Assembly (NCBI GenBank): GCA_029964075.1
Contig: CM057138.1
Location: 10,720,932 to 10,784,931 of the forward strand
Direction of reading: 5' to 3'
DNA length: 64,000 nucleotides
Source of the DNA: Patiria pectinifera
Lineage: Eukaryota > Echinodermata > Asteroidea > Valvatida > Asterinidae
The position numbers and the translations under genes were made by a program. The first letter of the stretch is position 1. Each line of letters opens with the position of its first letter. Positions 31,801-46,800 of the stretch are shown here, piece by piece. A model generated the notes under the pieces. It was given only the letters and a program-made list of their open reading frames with translations. It was not told where the DNA came from and ran no database searches.

Positions 31801-34800
31801 CAGATGAATCTCCCTTCACTGAACACAGGACTCAACTCCATTCAACACCACGTCTCCTGCTGGACAAGCCCTCCCCCTACCAAGCCCCTCCCCTCAAAAA
31901 CACAGACCTGAAATCCACGCATCCATTAAAAGTGCACAGGAACATTTGCTTTTTGTGCATTTGTTTCGTTTGAAGCAACAAACTATCTCAATATCTTAAG
32001 AAGGGTGCATACATTTATAACAACTAACTTGTTGAGGTTTCAGCTCAGTGCATACAATAAAACATTTAGAAAACAGAGAAAACGTATGCACAATTATTTC
32101 GGTCTTGTATTCCGTTGTTAACGCACGTCAAAAGCTGTGCCCGGATTGGGCACATTTTCTTAACCAGTGCACACTGGGATTATTTTGACAAGAATGGAAC
32201 GAGGCGCGGGATTACTTTTCACTCGACCTCAAGCCAGGCGGGTTGAAGCCATCACCCTCGGGCAGCACACTCATTTTTCCAGCCTCACTCGCTGCGAGCA
32301 GGTCGCTGACGGATATTCCCGGCCTCACTCCCTGCGTGTTTATATATATATGGCCTCCGGCGCAAACTGGTTAAACCACCTGTAGTGATTGATTTCTTAC
32401 AAATTATACCTTTTCAGGCACAATAATTTCACAGGGTATTCAGTCCTATGTTCTGTGCAAGGCTTTTTTCCATTAAACCGATGGTAAGTTTCCAGGTATG
32501 AAAAATGTCCCTACGTGCCATTAATCAGGACAAGCCCCTCCCTCTACATAGCCTGCCCCTATAAAGCCCCTCCCCAGACATACATTTTAATACAGTCCTT
32601 GATTAATCTCCTGCAGGACTAGCACCTCCCTCACCAAGTCCCACCCACTATTGCCAAATCCTGCCCAATACTAAGCCCCTCCCCTTACCAAGACCCGCCC
32701 ATTACCAAGCCCCTCCTCAACAAACCACGCCTTACCTTCCACACTATAGTCCTGCCTTCCGTTGATCTCTTTCACGGTAATGACGTAAGGTTCCACTAGC
32801 TCAACTGGCTCTTTCTCTGCTTGTAAGATCTGGAACCTCATGGACAGCTTGCCAGGATGAACCAATCTGTAGGCCTAAATGCAGAACACAAAATGCCAAT
32901 GGAAAGAAACACATTTTGAGTTTAAGCCAACGTTTATCCCTCAGCACAGTAGAACGCCACTATTACGATCTCTTCTTTACCTGACATTTTGTTATAACTA
33001 ATATATACACCCCAAGTTTGTTGTTCAATTATTCAGAGCACTGTCAGCCATAAATCGTTATATTAAAAAAACACTATCCCAAATCATCTTTTGTGGAACC
33101 CACATTGTGTATTTGAGCAAATTTTTATGTGTACATGTATATATCGTCAGGAACTTTTCCCAAGACAAATAAATGCTTATAATAATGGGTTGTCTGTGCT
33201 CTGACTGCTAACAAAAGTGGGGTTGTTTCTTACGTCAAAGTATGAGTTTTGAGGAAGTTCAAATATCTCACGGGAAGCTGGCTTGTGACTGAATTTGTGA
33301 TTTGACTTATGATGGCCTACAACTACATGTACAACTCCGGTCTCTTGTGAGTTTACCCTTTCTCTGCAGTCAGTATTTCTCTGCAGCGACGACATCTTCA
33401 TGGCATCAGTGCAGCCACACTCTGAACGATTGGCCTTGTCTAGACACTGCTTGTAGACGCCAGTGTCCTGAAAGGAACAAAATCAAGGGGATCATGAAAC
33501 GGTAACACATGGATGAAGAATAGACAAGGATATAAGGAGAATTATGAAATGCAATCAAATATCGAAATGGATGTTGCCAAAAAACAGAAACAAATCAAAG
33601 ATTAGAAAAAGCGTGATGTAGGAGATAAAACAAAAATATTGAAATGATTGTGAAATTGAAAAATTTAAACAAGAAATTGCGTTTTTTGAAAGACACAATC
33701 AAAGATAGGAAAAGATATCTAAAATTACAGGTACATGCATACATACATGTAATAGTAAAACCGGAGTCTTATATAGCGCGTATATCTACCAACAATTAGG
33801 TACTTAAGGCGCTGGAAATTATGTTATTAAAGACAGGTAAATGAAGTTTATGAGAAATATGAGACCCATTATATGTAGCACCTTAAAAGGGTTTACAAGG
33901 TGCTGCGGCGCATATTGCAGCCACTGCCAGAAACACCGGGACAAACCCCTTCTCTTAGCGATAAGTGTTACTGGGTTCTTTAACGTGCAAACACGGGAGG
34001 CACAGCTTTACGTCCCATCTGAAGGACGAAGCAATAATGGTAAAGTGCCTTGCTCAGGAGCACACGCACCATATGTTCCCATGGTCAGGATTCGAACCCA
34101 TGTACCACGGCACACGAGTTGAACACAGTAACCATTGGACCACAGCACCCCACATGTACCAGCACGTGCATACCAAGACAGCAATCACTATTCCTTCAGA
34201 TGTGCACTCTTTTACATTTTTACCTCTGACGGGGGAGGGGGAGAGGGGGAACAGAATGCAAAAGGTAACACCTCATGTAGCTGAAGTTTGCTTTTGTGCT
34301 CACCTTTGATATTTGATAGAAGTCCCTAGGTCTTGGTTTGCTAGGATCAGCGTTGTAGATGTTTCTACTGGTGGGAATGGAGATGCCAAGCGGGGATGGG
34401 GGTCGGTAGTTGACCTGTGAAAAGGCACAAATGGCAGCCGTTTATAATTGTTCAGTCGTGTGGAACACTGTCTTTGTGTGGACTCTGTACAATGTATATT
34501 GGAGGGTGTACACAAGAGTCCACATGGGTTGACAGAAAACTAAAAACAGGTGCGAGGGGATAAGCTCTAGCTGTCTTGCATAAAACAGGGGTGTGAGTGA
34601 CCACTGATAAAAATAGCTGAAAACAGTTGAAAAAGGTGAAAAAAAAGCTGAACTTCGGAAATCGCCTATACTTTTGTACACAGCAAGTGAGGGAAAAGGC
34701 TGGAAAAAAAGCTGAAATCCAACACACAAAAAAGCTGAAATTAGCTTTGAAGCTGAGATTTCACACCCCTGATAAAAGTCTTGCATGAAATCTATCAACA

Positions 34801-37800
34801 TGATCCCTACCAGAGCTGAAAAATGCAGCGCCAAAAATGCGACGCTGATGACACATATGGAACACCATACTTCAGATTTACCTAGATTTATAGTGATTTG
34901 TAATGAATACCACATGACTATAGCATTACTGCACATATTTTGCCTCCATTTACAAACTTTTCACAAACATCTTTCGGAATTGTTACAAACAATTTTTGTT
35001 AAGTATTGGATTGATTTTGTTTGCTTTTTATTTTCGAGGACAGACATATGCAAAATAAATGCGCATGCGCATTGATCAATTCAAAACCGCTGTTCTGAAA
35101 ACTGTCGTCAATGACCTCGGCATGGAATTTGGTCAATATTTTTGCTCATTTTTTTGGTCAATCTTCAAGGACAGACAGACCGACCGACCAATCACCAAGT
35201 GACATGTAGAAGCCCCTGCCAGAGCTTAAAAATGTCATGTGTTCCGTTGAAAACAGACCTCTCTGAGCAGCTTGTAAAAATTTTTTACTAGTGTTAAAAT
35301 ATAGAACTTTACAGTGACTGTGAACATGTTGCAAGAGGACTTTCCTTAACAAAAATATTCATGATATGTCACAATGGAACAAACGCATAAATTGCCAATT
35401 AATGTTTTAGATTATGTATTTCTAAAACATCTACACCTTTAACGAATCACAAAAGATAAACCTTCTAATGCAAAATTATGGTCAGACACCTTTACAGTTT
35501 ATTTTAGACGTGTATTTAGGTTTACCAATTAACAAAGGTAAAAAAAAAAAAAAAATAATCAACACAATTGTTTAATGGCATCTCCATTTCAAGAACTGCC
35601 TCTAGGGTTGTAGACCTGTAGACCCAAAATTGCCTACGCCGGCCAAATCACAATTTACTTACCCTCAAATTCTCTAGTATTAGAGCATATTGAGGGCTGT
35701 GAACTTGCAATGAGGATTTGAAAAAAAGGAAGGATGGAAACCGTGCAGAGGACTGCGAGCTCGTATTTCTGTGAAGTTTGGATGAAATTAGGCCATAAAA
35801 AGGCTCCATTTTGCAATGGAGCGTAGGCGTCCATAAAATGGTGACGGGCTTTAGGACTGCTTTTAGGGGTGATCATCTTTGCATAGAATGTTCTCCCAAA
35901 AGTCATTGGTTAACCCAAAAAAAATGAATGGAACATGAAAGATGATGAGATAAGCTTTAATTTGATGTGTGTCTCAAACACCTTGGGGAGTTGTGAGTAT
36001 TTTAAAATAATTTTGGGAAGTGTGCGTAATTGCCACTGAGGTCTATGGCAGTCTATTCTCTGGAACCCTAGAGAAGTGTCTGGGTTTTTTTTACAGAACA
36101 CATATCATAAATGTATTTACAAATTAGCAGCTTACACCACTAAACCCTGTACAATCCCAAACTACCCTGTTACTCCCTATATGCATGTAAACAACGTCAT
36201 ACACACTTTTTATAAGATGGAATTTGTGTCAGGGAGTAAATTTTGTATATAGGTTTTGCTCTTCCCCCAAGTATTTTAAAACAACGTACAATTCAGTGTT
36301 GTCCGAGGGCTTGCAAGAACAAATTCACAAGATTACTCTGGTGAGACTCAAACCCATGACCTCCTGGGCCCAATTTCATGGCGCTGCTAAGCACAGGATT
36401 TTCTGCTAACAGAACCTCCGTCTATTTCATGGAGACTGCAAGCATAAGCACTGCAAAAGGGGCACGCTTACTTCAGAGGAAAATTTTTCGTAATTTAGTG
36501 GCGTAACAATAGAAATCTCCATGCACACACGACCATTAGCACATCCATGCTGCGAAATAGCCAATGTTTCTGCTATGCTAAGCACAACTTTTCTGCTAAC
36601 TGAAATAAGCAGGGCCTTGAAATTGGGCCCTAAATTAGTGCAGATGTCTTTCCAGTCGACCACCTACCTTGCTGGGGTTGGCTGGCTGGTTCAAATCTGA
36701 TGTACATGTAGCAGTGGATACCACAAACAAGCTTCTTATAGATGGAATTTGCAATTGGGGAGATGTAAATGAAGCACGTCCGCGAAGGGCAAGACCCAAT
36801 ATACAATGTCATACAATGTAGTAAAGGTAATGGCTTAAAAACACCACGGCCAACTTACGGGAATATCAATGAGTACAGGTTTGCCCTTTGCATCCAGGGG
36901 ATTACCATGCAACAACTCTTGCTGGCTGAGCTGGGGTTGGTACACATAGTGGAGATGCTTGGTGGATGGACAGGTGGCTTGAAACGTCAGCGTGAACGAC
37001 GTCCGAGGGCACAGCAGAGACGCATCCGGGAGGTTAAAGGTCACAGAGGAGGATCCCTGTTTGTTTTTGTTTTTCAAAATAAAAGGGTTTTGAAACATTG
37101 ACTTTTTCTCGGGTTTGGGTTCATTTTTGGCTGAATATTATTTCAGCATTGAATACGTCAAATTATGAAAATGGAAATACAGCGCGTTAATAATAATGTA
37201 ACAGTAAATCCATACATATTAAAAATACCAGCACTCTCTTTTTGAAAAAATTATCTACCGGTATATAGTCTGAAGGTATAGTAAATACTCTACAAAATGG
37301 TCTTTATCCCATCTCATTTGGACTCCCCAGTTCAGAGATACAGCTACATGCAATTAAATGAAAGGAACTGAATCCCAAAAAGATCCAGGGGCAAAAAGAT
37401 CCAGTTCTGGCTCAGTGTTTTTGGCTCGCGTGATTCTCGTCCAAAAATACCCGCAACATTTTTTTTGCGAGGCTCTAGCGTTGCCGCAGAAACACGCACC
37501 ACCAGTATATTTATATCATTTTAAAGCTTGAAATCTTAACTTTATCCCTGGTAAGTGTTGGTTTGATTTTCATAAAAGGTTTTGAAATTATTTGTGTTCA
37601 AATAAAGGCATGTCAAAAACAAACTCAACTCAAGGAAAATCCATCATGCAATTTTTTCTAATGTGGAAATGGTTCATCATGTTCATGATATGGCAATCTC
37701 GTTGCCTTTCACTTTCTATGTTTCCTATTCTTTTCAATCCACGTAGTTTATAAATGAAATCAATTGAAGTTCAATTTTGGAATTCACGTGCAAGCATGTA

Positions 37801-40800
37801 CCTATTCAAAAAGTGCGCTCAAAGTGTGACTCCACTTTGCATCTAATCTACTGCATCATCAATTTTCCTTGAAATCGGATGAGTTTGTTTTCGACATGCC
37901 TTTATTTGAACATAAATAATTTTAAAAGTCTTTTAAATATCAAACCAATACTCACCAGGGATAAAGTTTAGATTCCAAGCTTTACAATGGTATAAAAACA
38001 ATGTTGGTACGTGTTTCCGCGCCGACACCAGAGCCTCGCAAAAAAAAAGGTTGCGGGTATTTTGGGACGCGCTGTATGTACTTGTAGTTGTGTAATAGGA
38101 GTCCACCTTATGACTTCACAAATCATTTGATTTCCCCAAGTTAGCCTCAAGCAACCGACAACTGTTTGTTTTGAGAGCCAAGCGAGTGACTTCCTGTGGG
38201 AATTTCATATTCATATTTGTGACCGGCTCGACAAAAAGGGGTATTAAAGCTATAGTCCATCATTTGCAGCCATCCGAAAAAGTAACTGACGTATCATTGT
38301 TGAAAAACATACTTGGTTGAAAGATAGTAAGTGGACTAAACTCCCTGTGAAATTATTCTTTCTGGCAAGCTATCATTTTGAAGTAATCAACGAAAGAAGG
38401 CCTTTCCAACAGTGTGTCTTAAGACGCACCGTTGGAGAATTTAAATTGGTAGTTCGTTTTGTTATTCGGCGTAGCGCGCGCAAGCATTGGCACGATGCAC
38501 AGGCGCGCGCGGTTGCTATAATTTGTCAGATCAGTGCGCAACATCACGTATAGCTGCAATTCAAAACAATTCAAAACATGATTCAGCAACTTTTGATTTG
38601 AAATTGAGATCCTAGAATGTTTGTTTATTTAAAGCTGAGCTGAACCTTCATCAGGTTAGTTGTTCAGTATCCTTCATTAGATTTTGAACAAATTTGTTGC
38701 TTCAAACGAACAAAATGCACAAATTACAAATGATGGACTATATCTTTATACCGTGCTGAGCATTATTGTGTTACGGCCCACTCAACATTGAGAGGGTGAA
38801 AAATTCGTCAAAATGTAATTTTCATATTATATCGTGAATGACATCTTTAATACATACAGTTTCAGTTTTCTATCACAGAAATGTTGATTTTGATGAACGA
38901 AGTGGAAAAAAAAAAATTTTGTGTGCATCATTCTAATGTTCTACAACAAAGCCAGCTATTTCAAAGCCTGTTTTCTCAGTTGTGCAATTTGAACTCCAAG
39001 GAAGTAATTAATATGCAAATACGTTATACATTGTAACTCCAGGACGGGAGGGGCTATAAGTTGTTGGCTTTCCAACCATGTATATAACTCCATTTCTCCA
39101 ATAAGCTGGGACAGAGTTTAAATTATATAAAAAACATCGCTCAGCTATAAAACAAAAAAAACCTCTTTAAAGGTATAGTCCATCATTTGCAATTTGTACA
39201 TTTTGTTCGTTTGAAGCAACAAAAGTGCTCCAAATCTAAAGAAGGGTGCTGAACAACTAACCTTATGAAGTTTCAGCTCAGCTTCAGCTGTATATTTCGA
39301 GAAAAACAACATTCTAGGATCTCGATTTCAAATCAAAAGTTGCTGAATCATGTTTTGAACTGGGCCTGAATTCAACGTCTGAGACACGTTCTCACTGAGC
39401 CGATTGCAGCTAGGCGATGTCGCGCACCGATCCGACGAATTGTAGCAACTGCGCGCGCATGTGCATCGTCAACGCTTGCGCGCGCTTCGCCAAATAAAAA
39501 TACGAACCACTAACAGAAATTTCCAACGGTACTTAAGACGCACCGTTGGAAAGGCCTTCTTTCGTTGATTTCTTCGAAATGACAGCTTGCCAGGAAGAAT
39601 AATTTCACAGGGAGTTTAGTCCCCTTCTATCTTTCAACCAAGTATGCTTTTCAACAATAATTACGCCAGTTACTTTTGGGATAGCTGCAAATGATGGACT
39701 CAGGCTTTAATCTAAGTCTTCCTCTGAGACGTTTTTAGAAGATGGTTGAAATCTCTCGAGTCTTGCCAACACTCACCTTGCCATGTAACATGTTCTTGAC
39801 TTGGAGAGTCAGCGTTTCCCTGCCGTACTGATCTGTGGCTTCACTGGTCCGTATGTAGAACACCTTGGGGTTTGCCACGCGCAGGTACATCAACGGCAAC
39901 GTCTTGGCTGAGAAAACACCCCAAAACAAAGAATTGATAAAGAAAAGATGGGAGGATAGAACAAGACAATGGACTCCATGCGCGGATATCTCCTCAAATT
40001 CAGGGACTACTGGGAACTTCTGCGACTTCTGAGAAAAAAAAATTTGTCATGCAATTTTCAGGCCAAACTGAACAAATGTGATGCGATTAAGCTACATGAG
40101 TCGTTTGTCAGGAATTTTTATTTGGAGATACAGGCCAAAATAGGACCACATCACCTTATCTTTTTTAACTAAAGATGGTATCAGGATGCGGTTTTCACAG
40201 CAGTAATGCTGAGATTGTGCTCTTTTCAAATCTGTAATAAACCAAATTTTGACCGGTGTCGACAAACAACTCATTTAGCTTGATCGCATCACACATGAGT
40301 ATGGCCAAGCTCAATATCCACAGTCACCAAGCGTGCAACGAATCGCCAGAATGCAGATTTATCATGCGGTATCTTGAAGATAAAATAAATCACCCACGTT
40401 ATCACTCTACCTTGTGTTATGTACAAGCGTAGTTTAAAGGTAACAGACATCATTTGCAAACATTCAAAAATGAAACTAAAAATTTTGTACAAATATTGAG
40501 TGGCTCAGAATGAAATGGGAGGAATTATCGCAAGGTAAAATCTGGACTTTTTCAATTCACGAGGCGAAGCCGAGTGAACTGAGAAAGTCCAGATTTTACC
40601 GAGCGATAATATTCCTCCCATTTCACAATTTAAAGCCACTTGATATTTGTTTTATTTAACTGACATATAGATCCTTGTCATTTGATATATTTGAACTTTT
40701 ATTTCGATACAAAATTGGTGAAAAATGTATTTCTCTCTTCCAAACCACCCCTTCACGAAAATGTTTAAACCCAACTCTTTAGCGCTGGCTCTTTGGAACA

Positions 40801-43800
40801 ATATGCGCTACGCGCAATGCTGAACGCGCACACCAGCATGCATTTGCACACAAATACCGCGTCATGGAACAAGAACGATCCTAACTGTTTAATAGTATTT
40901 CCCATGGGCGTATGGGACTTTTTGAGCCCCGGCGTCACACAATAGGGCTCGCTCAATGACGGCCATTTCTGTAGGAGAACTGAAACTGCGTATTTTACGC
41001 AATCAAGCACGCATTGCGCAGTGTGGAAAAATGTTCCAAACACGCGCCCTTGCAATGTTGCTCGAAATGTGTTCGAAATACGACGCAGCCGATGCACGTT
41101 ATGCAATTTGACGCTCAAAATGCTGATGCACGTGGATGGTCTGTAGGAAATGACGTCATTGGAACGAGACCTATTACAATCCTACTGTTTGCATTTATTT
41201 AGCGTCCTGACAAGACTTATCCAGTCAAGGGCAATAATTGACTTTGATCCGGTGCTCACAGGGCCTCACACTCGACCCGACATAATTTGGTAATGTGCAC
41301 ATTCTTAAAAAAAGTGAGCACATTCTGAAAGTTGCCATGCAAATTTCAGGCCAAACTTGACAAATAAGTATGGCCAAGCTCCATAACGCCATCACCCAGC
41401 GTGCGTTGAGTGAGCAGAATGCAAAATTATCATGTGGTATAATTTGGGGAAAAAATTGGCAAGCTATCACTCTACCTTGTGGTAGCTCATTGTAGTTTTT
41501 ACAACTGCGCTGAATCACGTTGCTGCCTGCTGTGTAAGTGGACCCTAACACTCCAATTAACAAAGTCTCACCATACCTTTTTTGCCTTTCAGGCTTGCAG
41601 TCACAGAGAAGGTGAAGTTATCACTAAGATCCAGCTGCCTGACTGGGTACCTGCTGGCGTTGGGGTCAGGGGTCAAGAAGTGTCGACATGGCGCCTCAGT
41701 CAGGGTCAGATGGGGAACATTACCCTCCCTACCGTCTAATGAGAAAAAATAAAGTGGAATACAAAATGAAATACACTCTCCATCATCACTAGATAATAAC
41801 AACTTTATCGCTGGAGTATTTTTGGTTCAGTATGAATTGGCTTGCCATTTAACACAATGTATCAGTTTGTTCTTACCTACTCAGTACTGGGTGGTATTTT
41901 GAGTTGATACTTTATGACAGCTCACTGTTTTTTCCGTCACCCCTATATATGCTCTGAAACCCTAATGTGGGGCGCTGTGGTCCCATGGTTAGGGTGTTCG
42001 ACTCGTGTGCCCTGGTACATGGGTTCGAATCCTGACCGTGGGAACATGGTGCTTGTGCTCTTGAGCAAGGCACTTTACCATTATTGCTTCGTCCTTCGGA
42101 TGGGACATGAAGCCGTAGGTCCCGTGTGTTGTGTAATGCACGTTAAAGATCCCAGTATACAGTTGTGGTTAAGAGAAGGGGTTTGCCCCGGTGTTTCTGG
42201 CAGTGGCAGCAATGACATGAATGTGCGCCGCAGCACCTAGCAAAAAGGTGCTACACAATGGGTCTCATATGTTCATTTATAACACCTCACCCACAGATTC
42301 TGTGTCTTGATTGGTCGAGAGCGAATCACATGTTACTTTCTAATTTTGCTATCTTTCTGTGCACGGCCAAAAGTACTATGCGCATAGCAACCAAAGTACT
42401 ATACCATTAGCAACCAAAGTACTATTTCCACGGCGCGGTATTTGTGTGTAAATGCATGCTGGTGTGCGCGTTGCGAGTAGCGCGTATTATTCCAAAGAGA
42501 GCGCGCCGCAGACTTGGGTTCAAACATTTCGTGAAGGGTTAGTTTTTAAGAGAGAAATACATTTTCTACCAATTTTGTATTGAAATTGAAGTTTATTTCA
42601 ACTGTGTTCAGATTTAAATAATGTAAAATATTAAAATCAAGCAGAATCTGTGGGTGAAGTGTTATAAAACAAATATTGAATGCTTTATCTCGTGATGAAG
42701 TAAAACTAGCCTCCCTCGGTGATCCATGGACCATTCTATTTTCCCTCGGCTTCGCCTCGGGAAAATAGAATGGTCCATGGATCACCTCGGGAGGCTAGTT
42801 TTACTACACCACTCGAAGCATTCAATATTTGTATAATACTTCATTTACCTGTCTTTGGTTGCATTCTTCCCCAGCGCTTTGTATCCTTTGGAAAAGGCGC
42901 TATATACATGTAAATACGGTTATTATTATTATTATTATTCCGACTGCTCAACCTATGTTCCGACAAACCTATGTTCTGACACACCTATGTTCCAACACCC
43001 CAATGTTCCGACACCCATATGTTCCGTCAGCTCAACCTATCTTCTGACACCCCTATGTTCCGACAACCTGCACATAAGATTGTGTTAGCCCGTTTAGACT
43101 GGTGCCTTTGAACGAGAGATTGGAACATGAAGCGGTGTCGGAACATAGGGGTGTTGGAACATAGGGGTGTCAGAAGATAGGTTGAGCAGTTGGAACATAG
43201 GGGTGTCGGAACATAAGGGTGTCGAAACATAGGTGTGTAACCGATTAAATTGTGTTTTTTTAAATCCATTAATCAATCTCTTTTCAAAAATGATTTTGAC
43301 TATTCCAGGTTTGTCGGAACATAGGTTGAGCAGTCGGAATAATAATAATAATAATGCGAGGGTTGATTTTACTCAATTTGTACAAAATTATTCCATGGTA
43401 AGGCTAAATAGCGCCCTCAAGCAATCATACTCAATATATCTACATACCTGAGTATGTTTGATAGAGACCCCACTCCCCGGGGTCCAGCTCCCCGCTGAGG
43501 AGCGAGCCTGAGATGTTAACCAACTGACAGCAGCTGAAACGGAAACGAAACAGGAAACCAATGAAGGCAAACATCACGTCTTTTACCCAACACAAGATAG
43601 GAGGATAAACGCACTTGGCAAAGAGTACATGCAGTCTGACCTAAGCGGGCTGCGTTAATCCCTTCCAATTCCGAAAGGGATATTGGCCGTTAAGCCGACC
43701 GGGAAATGAGCGGGGTTTGTGGCTAGTGGAAGGAAAAGCCTTGCCAACTACTCAAAGTCGTTACTTGCCGCTGTTAAAGATTGTGGAGGCGTATGACTTG

Positions 43801-46800
43801 CAGTGTCAGGGGATCATCACTGTCAACGACTTGTTCTCTGTTTCCCCGACATAGAGTGTTGTTAGAGGGGGATGGGGGTGGAGGGGACTGAAGCAAATCA
43901 AAAACAACACAGACACTACTGTCACGTTTCTGTCATGCTGGAGTTTAAACACTCCTCGTCAAGATTGATCAGTGTCAGTAAGAAGCTAGATGTGCTCATT
44001 ACCTGTTTACAAAATGTGACAAGACTGTCAGTTGATCTTCCTCTCTTGTGTAAGCTGTCCGTCTGATTTAAAAATCGACAGTAAGATACAAAAAAAGGCT
44101 AATGCCTAGGGCTGTGCATCGGAACCGGGTACCCGAGTACCCGACCGTTGATGTCAGGAACCGGTTCCAGATTATGGGATCGTGGGTACCCATAACCAGC
44201 TTTACAAATTACTTAGTAACTTCTCAGACAATAAAAAAAGAAAGGCTTTGAATGTCATTTGTGGGAATTTCAAATGGGGGCCTTCCCCCCCCCCCCAAAA
44301 AAAAATACACTTAATATATACTTAAAGCTATAGTCCATCATTTGCAGCCATCCGAAAAGTAACTGGCGTAATTATTGTTGAAAAACAAACTTGGTTGAAA
44401 GATAGTAAGGAAACTAAACTCCCTGTGAAATTATTCTTTCTGGGAAGCAGTTCCAACAGTGATTCTTAAGAAGCACCGTAGGAAAATTTAAATTAGTAGT
44501 TCGTTTTGTTATTCAGCGCAGCGCGCACAAGTTTTGGAACGACGCACACGCGCGCGGTTGTTATAATTCGTCGGATCAGTGCGCTACGTCGCGTATAGCT
44601 GCAATTCAAAACAATTCAAAACATGATTCAGTAACTTTTGATTTGAAATTGAGATCTTAGAATGCTGTTTTTCTCGGAATGTACAGCTGAAGCTGAGCTG
44701 AAACTTCATCAGGTTAGTTGCTCAGTATCCTTCATTAGATTTTGAACTCTTTTGTTGCTTCAAACGAACAAAATGCACAAATTACAAATGATGGACTGTA
44801 GCTTTAAGTCCTTCCCCTTTTTGAAAAAACAAATAGTCAAGTCCTCTTGGCCCCCCCCCCCTCCCGCAAATTGGTTCTGGATCCACCCTTGAAAAAAAGC
44901 TGTTTAGTTATAATGCTACAAAACGATTCATAATGTTGGTTTTAGGAGCACAGCTTCACCAGACTGATTGGAGGGAGGGAGGGAACTTGCAAGGTTTCAC
45001 AAGAAGTAACGCAATGCCACAAGCACGACAAACTTGATCAGCTTTTGACGTGATTATCATCAGACAACCACAGATCTCATTGCACATCAGTCGGGGGAAA
45101 GATAATTGCTTCCAGCGGCTGGAAATCCATCAAGTGAAAACAAACACCCATGCACATATGACAATACTTTCAGAAGAGACTCAAGTTTCAATTCAGATTT
45201 TTTGTCGGAGGTTGCTTCAGAATTGAACGTGTAATTTGTACTGACAGTTTGGCACTATGTACTCGTGCCGGACTTCAACAACTTGGTTATCCAAATTTAA
45301 CTACTTCCCTCGCACATGTGCTACCCACGCTCGCTGACACAAAACATCTTTTAGAACAGGAACTGCAATATATGATAAAATTTGTCTACATTTTCCGCGC
45401 CGGAAAGTATCACTTGTACGGGGGAAAAGTGCAAAACAGGAAACCCCTTGCAAAAAAAAAAATGACGTAAGTTTATCTTGAATTCCCACGCCGGAAATTG
45501 TTGAGAGGTATGGAGCTGTAAAACATTTGTCACATTTCCTCAATTTTCAAGCCAAATGTTAAGCCACGTGTGGTTGCTCACGGCAAATTTAGATTAAGCA
45601 TTTTTTTAACTGGAAAATACTTCTTATATTTTATTGCCCTTTCTGCTAACCTCAGAAATTACCCCTTAAAAAAAATCTGCTGCAGGTGAATAAGGCAAGA
45701 GTACTGAAACCCATGGGGGCCCCCTTCTATTTAGGAAAGTCAGGTCACTTCAGTGTAACAGATTGATCAAGTTCATGCTAGTCCAAACAACATGCATTTT
45801 GTAAGGGATTTTCATCCAAATTTCTTGAATGATTCTGTCAATCGCATAACTAAAATTGCAATAGCAATTGTCCACAATTGTGATATCCACAAAATCTTTC
45901 AACAGAAGTGAATAGGTCAAAACTTAAGAAACAAACTGAGTGTGAAATCCACACAGCTTAAAGCTATAGTCCATCATTTGCAGCTAACCAAAAAGTAACT
46001 GGGCACTGGCGTAATTATTGTTGAAAAACATGCTTGGTTGAAAGATAGTAAGGGGACTAAACTCCCTGTGAAATTATTCTTTCTGGCAAGTTGTCATTTT
46101 GAAGTAATCAATAAAAGAAGGCCTTTCCAACGAATTATAACAACCGCGAATTATAACAACCGCGCGCACAAGGGGCACTGTGCACGATTATTTGCTTTTT
46201 ATGTGCATTGCTTTCTTTTGCGGTGCTTAAAACGCACCGTAGGAAATTTAAATAAGTAGTTCGTTTTGTTATTCGGCGAAGCGCAAGCAAGCACTGGCAC
46301 GACGCACACGTGCCCGCGGTTGCTATAATTCGTCGGATCAGTGCGCGACATAGCGTACCTGCAATCAGCTCAGTGAGAACATGTCTCGGACACTGAATTC
46401 AGGCCCAATTCAAAACATGATTCAGCTACTTTTGATTTGAAATCGAGATCATAGAATGTTGTTTTTCTTGAAATATACAGCTGAAGCTGAGCTGAAACTT
46501 CATCAGGTTAGTTGAACAAAATGCACAAATTACAAATGATGGACTATACCTTTAATTACTAAAGAGTGTTCATGTAAAACTTGCATCACAGTCATCAACT
46601 TGTTCTGGGTATGAATACCTACATAATCAATCAAATGCCAGATTGTCTTTACTTCTACGTAAAGGTTACATAGGATTATTTGCTTTTTATGTGCATTGCT
46701 TTCTTTTGCGGAAAAAAAAATTTGTTCAAGTAAAGGCGAATAACAGCTTAACTAACTTGTTGAAGTTTCAGCTCAGTGTCCACTATGATACATTTTGAGA

